Made by a program: the position numbers and the translations under genes
Notes under the pieces: model-generated
What the model was told of the DNA's origin: nothing
Seen by the model: the letters and a program-made list of their open reading frames with translations, nothing else
Database searches by the model: none
Assembly: GCA_016214695.1 (NCBI GenBank)
Contig: JACRNY010000003.1
Span: 62,001-126,000, forward strand
DNA from: Nitrosomonadales bacterium
GTDB lineage: Bacteria; Pseudomonadota; Gammaproteobacteria; Burkholderiales; Gallionellaceae
Length of the DNA stretch: 64,000 nt
Direction of reading: 5' to 3'
In this document: positions 15,600 through 24,234 of the stretch, one piece after another
Position numbering within the stretch: the stretch's first letter is position 1
Layout of the letters: each line of letters opens with the position of its first letter

Positions 15600-16199
15600 T
15601 TATTGCCCGGCGCCGACCTTCTGCTTGGCGATCTCGGCAGCCAGTTCGTCCTGGCCCTTTTGCGCCTTGAACTGCTGCCAGGCGGCCTGGTCGTTGTTCA
15701 TGCTGGTCTTGACGGCTGTCTCGGTCAGCTTCTGCGCTGCGGCTTCATCCAGACCCACCAGCACGTACATCGTGCCATCCGGCCCCTGGATGCTGCGGAA
15801 GATCTTGGTGCCCTGCAGGGTCTGGTCGGTGATCTGCTTGGTGACCGATGTGTTCACGCGATCCACGGTCTCTTTGCTGCCCGCGCCGGTGGTTTCGGCG
15901 TACTGCTTGATCATGTTTTGCACCTGCACCTTCATGTTCTGCGCCAGCTGCACGCGCGCTTCGGTGGCGGCCATCTGCTTCATGAAGGCGATGCCCGCCT
16001 CCGACTTCGCGGCGGAACCCACGGCCCCCACGGTCATCCCCTCGACCGGAGCATCACACACCCAGAGCGGGGCCGCCTGGCTGGAACCCGGGAACACGCA
16101 TTCGGCCACTTTCTCTTCCACCTTGGCGGGTGTGGAGGAACAGGCAGCAACGCCCATTGCAACGACGGCAGTCAACAGTACATTGGTGATCTTGGACAT
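15600..16199 (-). CDS. LPP20-family lipoprotein (copy 3)
   Basis: 199 residues. The lipoprotein signal is MSKITNVLLTAVVAMGVAAC (lipobox VAAC); the mature protein contains APLWVCDAP, the LPP20 core (ATEARVQLAQNMKVQVQNMI), and TMYVLVGLDEAAAQKL with a C-terminal helix extending about 50 residues beyond copies 1 and 2. An AGGAG ribosome site precedes the ATG. It is the first gene of the envelope cluster and probably monocistronic because of the terminator at 15561-15590. High expression is plausible from the strong terminator and ribosome site (inference). Confidence 0.78.
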   Translation of the reverse strand: MSKITNVLLTAVVAMGVAACSSTPAKVEEKVAECVFPGSSQAAPLWVCDAPVEGMTVGAVGSAAKSEAGIAFMKQMAATEARVQLAQNMKVQVQNMIKQYAETTGAGSKETVDRVNTSVTKQITDQTLQGTKIFRSIQGPDGTMYVLVGLDEAAAQKLTETAVKTSMNNDQAAWQQFKAQKGQDELAAEIAKQKVGAGQ

Positions 16200-16530
16200 T
16201 TGGAGACACTCCTAATCTGGATTGACAATATGAAATTCGATGAATCTGCTCGCGGCTTCCAGGACTGGATCTGGCCCGTAGCCTCCCATTTAGCGACTTC
16301 CAAGGTCGAAATCTACAGCATGGAGGAAGAAGCCACAAGACACCCATTCGGATCCCCGCCGGATTATGTGGCATTCCGGCACTCGGGGGAGACAATTCTG
16401 ATAACAAACATCCGCTTTCTTGCTGCGCTACGGGCATTGCATAGCCACGCGAGGCTTGCTCCGAATCCGGGGCAAGCAGGAATCGATTGGGAGCAAGACC
16501 CCGAACCGTGCCGGCAAGCCTGCAGATGGG
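16200..16530. other. Intergenic region, no gene seen
   Basis: About 330 bases between the LPP20-3 start and the stop of the Crp/Fnr gene. It should hold the promoter of LPP20-3 on the minus strand, but I cannot mark a convincing -35/-10 pair. Open frames across it have no recognisable product. Confidence 0.5.
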
Positions 16531-17244
16531 TCAGTGGGTACCACCCAGGAGTCGGCCGAATTCCGCCTGCACCACGCTATAGCATTCGCAGCACATTTTC
16601 TCGAGTTTCGGGCGGTTCAACACCTTGATATGTCCGCGGCTGTAATCGATCAAGCCCTTGTCGCGCAGTTCGCCCGCCGCCTCGGTGATGCTCTCGCGCC
16701 GCACGCCAAGCATATTGGCGATGGCCTCATGCGTCAGGCGAAAATCGTCGGAGAGCGACTTGTCGCTGATCAGTAGCAGGTGCTGGCACAGTTGCTGGCT
16801 GAGGGAGTGATGTTTCTCGCACACCACGGTCTGCGAAACCTGCGTCAGCGATGCCTGCGCATACAACAGCAAGGTGTCGCGCAGACTCGGCATGTTTCCA
16901 AGCAGTCCGCTCAGTTGTTCCGTCTCGATCTGAAAAACATGGCCGGACGTCTCCACCGTCGCCCAATACGGGATCACCGCACCGCCCAGCACCTGCGCGA
17001 CACTGAACATCCCTTCGTTGCCGATCACCGACACTCCTGCCGATTCTCCGTTCTCCAGCCGGTAAAACAACGCGATGGCGCTATCGATGGGGAAGAACAC
17101 GTGGGTCATGCGCTCGCCCGATTCGGCGAGATGCTCGCCCGCCTTGAGGTGCGCGACATGCAGGTGGGGGATCAACCCCTGAAGTTCATGGGGAAGCAAG
17201 GCGGCCAACAGGCGGTTCTGGTTTGGATTGTGGTGGTGTGGCAT
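16531..17244 (-). CDS. Crp/Fnr-family transcription regulator
   Basis: 237 residues from the ATG at 17244 (MPHHHNPNQNRLLAALLP); an upstream ATG at 17277 would add 11 residues. An N-terminal cyclic-nucleotide-binding-like beta-roll (GEHLAESGERMTHVFFPIDS) is joined by a long dimer helix to a winged helix-turn-helix (LTHEAIANMLGVRRESITEA). The FNR N-terminal four-cysteine cluster is missing, so it is not an FNR-type oxygen sensor; a CCECY motif near the C-terminus is notable. The ligand cannot be read from sequence. It stands alone between dnaE and the envelope cluster, which it might control. Confidence 0.85.
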   Translation of the reverse strand: MPHHHNPNQNRLLAALLPHELQGLIPHLHVAHLKAGEHLAESGERMTHVFFPIDSAIALFYRLENGESAGVSVIGNEGMFSVAQVLGGAVIPYWATVETSGHVFQIETEQLSGLLGNMPSLRDTLLLYAQASLTQVSQTVVCEKHHSLSQQLCQHLLLISDKSLSDDFRLTHEAIANMLGVRRESITEAAGELRDKGLIDYSRGHIKVLNRPKLEKMCCECYSVVQAEFGRLLGGTH

Positions 17245-17374
17245 TAACGTCTCTGTCTCTGTGATTGACCCACGCATCTGCGCTCATCGAAGCACGGTTT
17301 CAGATGACCACCTAAAACTGCTATCGAGAGCCCATCTGCACGATCTGTGTCAATGGAAAAACGCGGGCTCTCCT

Positions 17375-17389
17375 AAAACCCGACGGGTT
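17375..17389 (-). terminator. Possible weak terminator downstream of dnaE
   Basis: Six-bp arms AACCCG/CGGGTT with a one-base centre, followed on the minus strand by TTTT. Short, so only tentative. It lies in the roughly 230-base gap between dnaE and the regulator gene, in which I see no gene. Confidence 0.4.
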
Positions 17390-17476
17390 GCAAGACTAAC
17401 AAGATGCGCCCGAAACAGTCTGTACGGTAACACACGCTACCGGTTCGGCGAGCTAGTAGCAGAGCAGAGAGAAAGG

Positions 17477-20400
17477 TTATGTATAGACGACCTGCACATT
17501 CTGCGCGCCGCACAGGGTGCGCAGATTCTCGATCAATTCATCCGGCAGGGTGACCTGCCATTCATCTGCCGCTCGCAGCGAGGCGCTGCCGATCAGGTTG
17601 CAGTAATTGATCTGCACCGGACACTTGCCGCCGCACCAGGGCCTAAGAAGCTCCGTCAGCTGCGGCACACGTATCCCGTCGTCCATGGAGCAATTGATGT
17701 CCAGACGTTTGGCGAACGCGGCGCGGGCGGAGGCGAAGTCGTAGAGTTCGTCGGCGGTGACGCGCATGCTGCCGGAGTAGGCATCCAGTTCAGCCTTGCC
17801 ATTCACCACCAGCAGTTCATCGTCGCGTATCCAGGTGCGGTTCATGTCGAACAGTTCGCTGAACACCACCACCTCCAGTGCGGCACTGCCGTCGTCCAGC
17901 GTCAACACCGCCATCTTGCCGCGCCGCGTCTGCAGGATGCGCACGCCGCTGACCATGCCGGCCAGCACCAGCGTCTTCGCGTTGTTGCGCCTGCCGCCGC
18001 CGTAACCATTGCCGCCGCCGTTGCCGCTCGCGGGAACGATGATATCCGGCGTGACCTCCGCCAGCTTGTGCTTCACGAAGTGCGACAGCTCCGCCGCGAA
18101 CTCCTGATAGGGATGGCCGCTCAGGTAGAAGCCCAGCGCGCTCTTTTCCTGCGCCAGTTGCTCGCGCATCTTCCAGCGCGGCACGTCCGCCATCTGCAGC
18201 GGCATGGCCGCGCTCTCGTCGTCGCCGAACAGGCTGTTCTGGTTGGCCGCGCGCGCGTGCTGCTCGGCGCTGCCCAGTGCGGTATCGAGCGAGGCCAGCA
18301 ACTGGCAGCGGTGGTCATTGATGCTGTCGAACGCACCGGCGCGGATCAGCGCCTCGATGGCACGGCGGTTGACGATGCGCTTGTCGACGCGGCGGCAGAA
18401 ATCGAACAGGTCCCGGAACGGGCCCGTGGCGCGGGCCGCCACGATGTTCTCCACCGCAGCCTCGCCGGTGCCTTTCACTGCGCCGAGGCCGTAGGCGATG
18501 GTCTTTTCATCCACCGGGGTGAAACGGAACAGCGAGCTGTTGATGTCCGGCGCAAGGATGTTTACGCCCTGCTGCAGCGTGTCCTGGTAGAAAAAACTGA
18601 CCTTGTCGGTGTTCACCATTTCCGAGGTCATGGTCGAGGCCATGAACGCGGCCGGATAGTGGCATTTGAGCCAGGCGGTCTGATAGGCGACCAGCGAATA
18701 GGCGGCAGCGTGCGACTTGTTGAAACCGTAACCGGCGAACTTCTCCATGGTATCGAAGATCTCGTTCGCCTTCTTCTCGTCGATGCTGTTCTTCGCCGCG
18801 CCCGCCACAAAGATGCTGCGCTGTTCGGCCATCTCCTCGGCCTTCTTCTTGCCCATCGCGCGGCGCAGCATGTCGGCGCCACCCAGCGTGTAGCCGGCCA
18901 CCACCTGCGCCGCCTGCATCACCTGCTCCTGGTACACCATGATGCCGTAGGTGCTGCCCACCACCTTCTCCAGCAGCGGATGGGGCAGCACCACCTGTTC
19001 GCGGCCATGCTTGCGGTTGATGTAGTCCGGGATGAAGTCCATCGGGCCTGGCCGGTACAAGGCGTTCAGGGCGATCAGGTCGTCGATGCAGTCGGGCTTC
19101 GCCTTGATCAGCGTGTCCTTCATGCCGCGCGATTCGAACTGGAACACGGCGGTGGTATTGGCCGGCTTGAATATCCTGTCGTAGGTCTCTTTGTCGTCGA
19201 GCGGGATATTCTCAATAGAAAAATGCTGAGTGCTGAGTGCTGAGTGCCGAGTATCCGCACCGCCCCCGGTTTTACTCAGTCCTTTGATGTATCGAACCGC
19301 CCAGTCGATGATGGTCAGCGTGCGCAGGCCGAGGAAGTCGAACTTCACCAGACCGACTGCCTCCACATCGTCCTTGTCATACTGGCTGACCGTGCTCTCG
19401 CTGCCCTCGGCGCAATACAGCGGACAGAAATCGGTGAGCTTGCCCGGCGCGATCAGCACGCCGCCCGCGTGCATGCCGACGTTGCGCGTCAGATCCTCCA
19501 GGCGCATGCCCAGCTCCATCAATTCTTCCACGCCTTCTTCGCTGGCGATGACGGCGTTGAACTCCGGCTCCATCTCGCGCGCCTTTGCCAGCGATACCGG
19601 TTTCACGCCATCCAGCGGCACCAGCTTGGACAGGCGGTCGCACAAGCCATAGGGAAAATCCAGCACGCGGCCGACGTCGCGGATCACGCCCTTGGAGGCC
19701 ATGGTGCCGAAGGTGGCGATCTGCGACACGTTCTGCTGGCCGTAGTGGTGGCGCACATATTCGATCACGCGTTCGCGGCCGTCCTGGCAGAAGTCCACGT
19801 CGAAGTCGGGCATGGACACGCGCTCGGGATTGAGGAAACGCTCGAACAGCAGTTCGTAGCGCAACGGGTCGAGGTCGGTGATGCCGAGCGAATACGCCAC
19901 CAGCGAACCCGCGCCGGAACCGCGCCCCGGCCCCACCGGCACACCGTTGGGGAATTTATCGTCGCGGAAGGATTTCGCCCAGCGGATGAAGTCGGCCACG
20001 ATGAGGAAGTAGCCGGGGAACTTCATGTTGATGATGGTGTTGACCTCGAAATCCAGCCGCGCCTGGTATTCCGGCATCTTCGCGGCTCGCGTTGCGCCGT
20101 CGGGATACAGCTGCAGCATGCGCTGCTCCAGCCCGCGCTGCGATTCGCTGCGCAGGAAATCGTCCAGCGTCTCGCCGTTGGGCGTGGGGAAATCCGGCAG
20201 ATGCGGTTTGCCCAGTTTCAACGTGAGGTTGCAGCGCTTGGCGATCTCCACGCTGTTCTGCAAGGCCTCGGGCAGATCGGCGAACAGTTCCGCCATCTCG
20301 GCCTGGGTCTTGAAATATTGCTGCGCGGTGAATGCCTTTTGGCGGCGTTTGTCGTTCAACACATAGCCTTCGGCGATGCACACGCGCGCCTCATGCGCCT

Positions 20401-21028
20401 TGAAGTCGTCGATACTGAGGAACTGCACCGGATGCGTTGCCACCACCGGCAGCGCCAGCTCGGCGGCCAGCATCACCGTGGCGCGCAGATGCACCTCTTC
20501 GCGCGGCGCACCGTAGCGCTGCACTTCCAGATAGAAACGGTCGGGGAACAAGCCGGCATATTCCTGTGCCACGATTTTCGCGCTCGCCGCACTGCCGTTC
20601 AGCAATGTCGCGCCGACCTCGCCCAGGTGCGCCCCGGACAACGCGATCAAGCCGTCCGTCCCCGCACGCAGCCATTGCTTGCGAATCTCGGGGCGGCCGC
20701 GGTACTGGTTCTCCAGATAGGCTTGGGTGAGCAGCTCGCACAGGCGCAGATAACCGGCATGGGATTGGCATAACAGCAACAGCCGGAACGGCTGGTCGCG
20801 CACCGCATCGTTGCTGACGAACACGTCGCAGCCGACGATGGGCTTGATGCCCGCGCCGCGTGTGTCCTTGTAGAACTTCACCAGCCCGAACACGTTGGAC
20901 AGGTCAGTGAGCGCCAACGCCGGCATCGCATCCGCCTTCGCCGCCCCCACCGCTTCGCCGATGCGAACGATGCCGTCAGCGATGGAATACTCGCTGTGTA
21001 GCCGTAGATGAACGAAGGAGGGTTGCAT
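17477..21028 (-). CDS. dnaE: DNA polymerase III alpha subunit
   Basis: The replicative polymerase catalytic subunit, 1183 residues, slightly longer than E. coli DnaE. It opens with the PHP domain (FVHLRLHSEYSIADG), then the palm with the catalytic aspartates in PDFDVDFCQDGRE, the fingers and beta-binding region, and a C-terminal OB-fold (TLVLAGMVSGVRILQTRRG). Between WAVRYIKG and ENIPLDDKETY is an extra loop of about ten residues relative to E. coli, encoded partly by three copies of a seven-base repeat that also occurs near trmL. No neighbouring genes of replication are present. Confidence 0.97.
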   Translation of the reverse strand: MQPSFVHLRLHSEYSIADGIVRIGEAVGAAKADAMPALALTDLSNVFGLVKFYKDTRGAGIKPIVGCDVFVSNDAVRDQPFRLLLLCQSHAGYLRLCELLTQAYLENQYRGRPEIRKQWLRAGTDGLIALSGAHLGEVGATLLNGSAASAKIVAQEYAGLFPDRFYLEVQRYGAPREEVHLRATVMLAAELALPVVATHPVQFLSIDDFKAHEARVCIAEGYVLNDKRRQKAFTAQQYFKTQAEMAELFADLPEALQNSVEIAKRCNLTLKLGKPHLPDFPTPNGETLDDFLRSESQRGLEQRMLQLYPDGATRAAKMPEYQARLDFEVNTIINMKFPGYFLIVADFIRWAKSFRDDKFPNGVPVGPGRGSGAGSLVAYSLGITDLDPLRYELLFERFLNPERVSMPDFDVDFCQDGRERVIEYVRHHYGQQNVSQIATFGTMASKGVIRDVGRVLDFPYGLCDRLSKLVPLDGVKPVSLAKAREMEPEFNAVIASEEGVEELMELGMRLEDLTRNVGMHAGGVLIAPGKLTDFCPLYCAEGSESTVSQYDKDDVEAVGLVKFDFLGLRTLTIIDWAVRYIKGLSKTGGGADTRHSALSTQHFSIENIPLDDKETYDRIFKPANTTAVFQFESRGMKDTLIKAKPDCIDDLIALNALYRPGPMDFIPDYINRKHGREQVVLPHPLLEKVVGSTYGIMVYQEQVMQAAQVVAGYTLGGADMLRRAMGKKKAEEMAEQRSIFVAGAAKNSIDEKKANEIFDTMEKFAGYGFNKSHAAAYSLVAYQTAWLKCHYPAAFMASTMTSEMVNTDKVSFFYQDTLQQGVNILAPDINSSLFRFTPVDEKTIAYGLGAVKGTGEAAVENIVAARATGPFRDLFDFCRRVDKRIVNRRAIEALIRAGAFDSINDHRCQLLASLDTALGSAEQHARAANQNSLFGDDESAAMPLQMADVPRWKMREQLAQEKSALGFYLSGHPYQEFAAELSHFVKHKLAEVTPDIIVPASGNGGGNGYGGGRRNNAKTLVLAGMVSGVRILQTRRGKMAVLTLDDGSAALEVVVFSELFDMNRTWIRDDELLVVNGKAELDAYSGSMRVTADELYDFASARAAFAKRLDINCSMDDGIRVPQLTELLRPWCGGKCPVQINYCNLIGSASLRAADEWQVTLPDELIENLRTLCGAQNVQVVYT
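19227..19247 (-). repeat. Three 7-bp repeats (GCACTCA) within dnaE
   Basis: On the coding strand GCACTCA occurs three times in tandem, 21 bases in all, so the frame is kept; it is translated as part of the loop TRHSALSTQH. The same heptamer is repeated five times at 63035-63069. Any change by one unit would shift the dnaE frame. Confidence 0.9.
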
Positions 21029-21135
21029 GGTGCTCGCGGTAAGAATCTCGGAGAAATTTTACCACCGAGGACCGCGCATGCCGGGAAGAAATTGCCGCCA
21101 GCGGCATTCCGTCTGGCGTTAGAGGTGAAGCTGAC

Positions 21136-21393
21136 TTAGCCCTGAACCTTGCTCCGCTCGCGGTGTACGCGTTCTATCGCGACACAAAGGATGGAGATGT
21201 CCTGCTGATGCAGATCGGGAAAGGCATCATGCAGGGTGATACGCAGGAAGTGGGCCGAACTCGATACGCCCGAACCAAGCATGGGCTCGGCAACGTGATA
21301 TGCCTCCTCGAATATCCCGCGCAGATGAGGATTGGTGCGGCGCTCGACTCCGCCACTGGATGATGACATGCCCGGGCCGTTCGATACGTTCAT
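21136..21393 (-). CDS. Hypothetical 85-residue protein
   Basis: ATG preceded by a GAGAAAG ribosome site. The N-terminal twenty residues are Ser/Gly-rich and probably disordered; the rest is well mixed and could form a small alpha/beta domain (LRGIFEEAYHVAEPMLG, FLRITLHDAFPDLHQQDI, ILCVAIERVHRERSK). No signal peptide or TM segment. Family not recognised. It stands alone between dnaE and the tRNA-Ser region. Confidence 0.5.
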   Translation of the reverse strand: MNVSNGPGMSSSSGGVERRTNPHLRGIFEEAYHVAEPMLGSGVSSSAHFLRITLHDAFPDLHQQDISILCVAIERVHRERSKVQG

Positions 21394-21478
21394 AACATCG
21401 CTTTCTCAAAATGCATCCTGCCGACATTGTATGCGCGCAGAAGGGAAAAAGGGGCGGGATTGTTCGGCCAGGAAATTA

Positions 21479-21506
21479 AAAAGGACAGGGAGCCCCCTGT
21501 CCTTTT
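21479..21506 (-). terminator. Perfect 12-bp hairpin terminator beyond tRNA 3' remnant
   Basis: Arms AAAAGGACAGGG/CCCTGTCCTTTT, loop of four, flanked by A and T runs so it could stop transcription from either side. It sits next to the duplicated tRNA-Ser 3' end at 21503-21530, just as the terminator at 21736-21760 sits next to the intact tRNA. Confidence 0.8.
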
Positions 21507-21530
21507 GCATTTGGCGGAGAGGGAGGGATT
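21503..21530 (-). repeat. Duplicated 3' end of tRNA-Ser (remnant copy)
   Basis: A 28-base perfect copy of 21757-21784, covering the T-run of the terminator, the CCA end, the acceptor strand and part of the T arm of tRNA-Ser. Beyond it the similarity breaks off within the T arm, so this is not a functional tRNA. The roughly 225 bases between the copies hold only hairpins (for example AACACGCC/GGCGTGTT at 21673-21691) and no credible gene. Confidence 0.85.
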
Positions 21531-21735
21531 GCTCGGCTTTCGCGTTGCCTCCGCGAAAACCTCATCCCTCACTGCGTTCGGGACCGCCCTGCGGACGTCC
21601 TGCGCGAGCGGCTGGTGGCTACGGCCGCACTTTCGCGCTTAACGTTCGCATGCTCACGTTAGCCTGCGCCGCAACACGCCCTTGGCGTGTTGTCGAACCC
21701 GGAGATTTCGTCCACACTTCCACTGCACCAAATGT

Positions 21736-21760
21736 AAAACCGCCCACGAGGGGCGGTTTT
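21736..21760 (-). terminator. Terminator of tRNA-Ser
   Basis: Ten-bp arms AAAACCGCCC/GGGCGGTTTT with a five-base loop, immediately downstream of the tRNA on the minus strand and ending in Ts. Confidence 0.85.
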
Positions 21761-21765
21761 GCATT

Positions 21766-21856
<91 letters not shown>

Positions 21857-21953
21857 GTGACTCTGTCCCGGCGGAGGGTATATTTACAACATGCCGTCCG
21901 CCGAAGGGCGCGCATTTTACCAGCAAGCCGCGAAATTCGGGCAGAATGTTCGC

Positions 21954-23330
21954 ATGCGCAGCTTGCTCCCATTACAGATCGCTGTCGTCATCACCTTGTG
22001 CGCCTGGCTCTGGATCAAGACAACCGCTGTCGATCCCCTGCCGGACTGGCGCCTCGGCGAGCTGGTGGTCATCGTCCCGCCCGCCGACATGGAGGCCGAG
22101 AACGCCTTCGAGACCAATCTGGCCGAACTGTTCGCCCAGCAATTGCAGGTGAAGCCGAGGATCATCCCGATGGAGACCGATCAGGCCCTGCCCTTCCTGG
22201 CCGCGCGTCAGGCCCATCTGGCGACCGCCGCCCGCAGTTCCACCGACTATCCCCTGCGCTTCGGCAAGAGCTACCAGACGCTGGCCGAGCTGTTGATCTG
22301 CCACAACAGCACGCCCGACAGTCTCGACGAACTTCGCGGACGTGCGCTCGTTGTCGCTGCCGGCTCGCCGCAGGAAGCCGCCTTGCGTGAGGTACAGCGC
22401 GAATATGACAGGCTCAGTTGGCAATCGCAGCGCGACACTTCACCCGCCGAACTGCTGGAAGAGGTCGCCGACGGCAAGCTCGACTGCACCCTGGCCAATG
22501 AAGAGCAACTCGCGACCGCGCGGAATTTCTATACCAACCTGGGCGATGCGTTCGACATCGGCTCGCCTACCAACCTGTCCTGGGCCTTCACCAGCAACGG
22601 CGACGGCGCGTTGTTCGACGAGGCGCAGCAGTTCTTCACCCGCATCAAGCAGGACGGTACCCTGCGCCGCCTGCTCGACCGCTATTTCGGCCACAACGAC
22701 CGGCTGGACGCGATGGATGCCGAGGCTTTCATCACGATGTCGCGCACCCGCTTGCCGCACTACCGGCGCTGGTTCGAGGAAGCCGCCGACCTGACCGGTA
22801 TCGAATGGCAATTGCTGGCGGCACTGGCCTACCAGGAATCGCACTGGGACCCCAACGCCACCTCATATACCAATGTGCGCGGCATGATGATGCTGACCGA
22901 AGAGACCGCCGACCGCATGGGGGTGGAGAACCGGCTCGATGCGCATGCCAGCATCCTCGCCGGTGCGCGTTATCTGCAACTGCTCAAGGAACAACTGCCG
23001 CTGCGCATCAGCGAAGAAGACCGCCTGTGGATGGCCCTGGCCGCCTACAACCAGGGCATGGGCCACCTGGAGGATGCGCGCATCCTGGCGACCGAGGCCG
23101 GCCTGAACCCGGATGTCTGGGCGGATGTGAAACGCGTGATGCCTTTGCTGGCACGGCCTTCCGTCTACAAGAAGACCAAGCGCGGCAAGGCCCGCGGCGG
23201 CGAAGCGGTGATCCTGGTCGAGACCGTGCGCCTGTATCACGACATGCTGAAACGGCTGGAGACGCAGAATTCCCTGTACCAGTTGCCCAAGACGCCGTGG
23301 CACGGTCTGGTCGGCAAACTGATCAAATGA
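21954..23330 (+). CDS. mltF: Membrane-bound lytic murein transglycosylase F
   Basis: Cleaves peptidoglycan glycan strands to 1,6-anhydromuropeptides in the periplasm. About 458 residues from the ATG at 21954 (MRSLLPLQIAVVITLCAWLW, a signal/anchor); the frame also allows an ATG at 21891, but that adds a non-signal extension. An N-terminal SBP_bac_3-like regulatory domain (LGELVVIVPP to DRYFGHND) is followed by an SLT family 1 catalytic domain with the catalytic glutamate in AALAYQESHWDPNA and the MALAAYNQGMGH motif. It is the only plus-strand gene in this region and runs convergent with the SDR gene. Confidence 0.92.
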   Translation: MRSLLPLQIAVVITLCAWLWIKTTAVDPLPDWRLGELVVIVPPADMEAENAFETNLAELFAQQLQVKPRIIPMETDQALPFLAARQAHLATAARSSTDYPLRFGKSYQTLAELLICHNSTPDSLDELRGRALVVAAGSPQEAALREVQREYDRLSWQSQRDTSPAELLEEVADGKLDCTLANEEQLATARNFYTNLGDAFDIGSPTNLSWAFTSNGDGALFDEAQQFFTRIKQDGTLRRLLDRYFGHNDRLDAMDAEAFITMSRTRLPHYRRWFEEAADLTGIEWQLLAALAYQESHWDPNATSYTNVRGMMMLTEETADRMGVENRLDAHASILAGARYLQLLKEQLPLRISEEDRLWMALAAYNQGMGHLEDARILATEAGLNPDVWADVKRVMPLLARPSVYKKTKRGKARGGEAVILVETVRLYHDMLKRLETQNSLYQLPKTPWHGLVGKLIK

Positions 23331-23333
23331 CCT

Positions 23334-24122
23334 TCAGCGTCGCGCTGCAAGCAGGAAACGGTTGACCTCCAGCGCGATGCCGGCGAAGTCGATGCGCGGA
23401 CCGAACGCCAGCAGCCTGTTGAACAGGCCCGGCACGACCACCCCGCACCTGCGCTGCATACCCTCGAAACCCGCATGCGCCACATCGCGCGCCTCCATCG
23501 GTTTCCGCCAGTGGAACAGGCGCATGTGCTGCGCCCTGGCGGCCGCCTCGAAACCGCTGCGCGTCGGCCCCGGACACAGCGCTGTGACACTCACCCCGCT
23601 GCCGCGCAACTCGCGGCGGATGCCGCGCGAGAAAGACAGCACATAGCTCTTGCTCGCGAAATACACCGCCATGCCCGGTCCGCCCGGCTGGAATCCGGCC
23701 AGCGAGGCGACATTGAGTATCTTGCCGTGCCCGCGCGCGACCATGCCGGGCAGCACGAAACGGGTGAGCATGGTCAGCGTGGCGATGTTGAGATGGAGCA
23801 TGCGCTCGATGAGCTCGGGCGCCTCGGCAGCGAAGTCGCCGGCATCGCCGACACCCGCGTTGTTCACCAGCACATCGATGTCCGGCGCGATGGCAGCGAT
23901 GGCCCGCCACAATTCCGCTGCCGCCGACGGTTGCGCAAGATCCATCACGATGAAGTTCGCCGTGATGGCGTACATCCTGCCGAGATCGTCGGCGAGCTTC
24001 TGCAACAGCTCACCGCGACGCGCGACCAGTATCAGGTCGTAGCCGCGTGCCGCGAACAACGGTGCCAGCTCCATGCCGATCCCGGCAGATGCGCCGGTGA
24101 TGACTGCGGTCTTTCTCTTCAT
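23334..24122 (-). CDS. Short-chain dehydrogenase/reductase
   Basis: 262 residues. Classical SDR Rossmann fold with the cofactor motif TGASAGIG near the N-terminus, NNAGVGD, and the catalytic S...YxxxK pattern (NVASLAGFQ, VYFASKSYV). Basic residues after the second strand (VARRGELL) suggest NADP(H). I start at the ATG at 24122 (MKRKTAVITGASAG); upstream frame lacks coding character. Substrate unknown. Same strand as the ABC/outer-membrane operon and about 110 bases beyond it, possibly co-transcribed. Its stop is three bases from the mltF stop. Confidence 0.88.
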   Translation of the reverse strand: MKRKTAVITGASAGIGMELAPLFAARGYDLILVARRGELLQKLADDLGRMYAITANFIVMDLAQPSAAAELWRAIAAIAPDIDVLVNNAGVGDAGDFAAEAPELIERMLHLNIATLTMLTRFVLPGMVARGHGKILNVASLAGFQPGGPGMAVYFASKSYVLSFSRGIRRELRGSGVSVTALCPGPTRSGFEAAARAQHMRLFHWRKPMEARDVAHAGFEGMQRRCGVVVPGLFNRLLAFGPRIDFAGIALEVNRFLLAARR

Positions 24123-24234
24123 GGCAACCTCCCTGTGATCACATCTGCCGCAGCCAACACACGCTATTCCGGCGCAGCGATGGCCGGATCGCAGCCGCAG
24201 GCTGAGATGCAAGGCCGGCACATCCTCCCGGACG

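Noticed and set aside
16054-16437. 127-codon minus-strand frame across the LPP20-3 start region
   Set aside because: Overlaps LPP20-3 in another frame and has no ribosome site, signal or domain; the lipoprotein frame is clearly the real one.
17228-19243. 671-codon plus-strand frame opposite dnaE
   Set aside because: Shadow of dnaE; rich in His, Gln and Arg with no recognisable motif.
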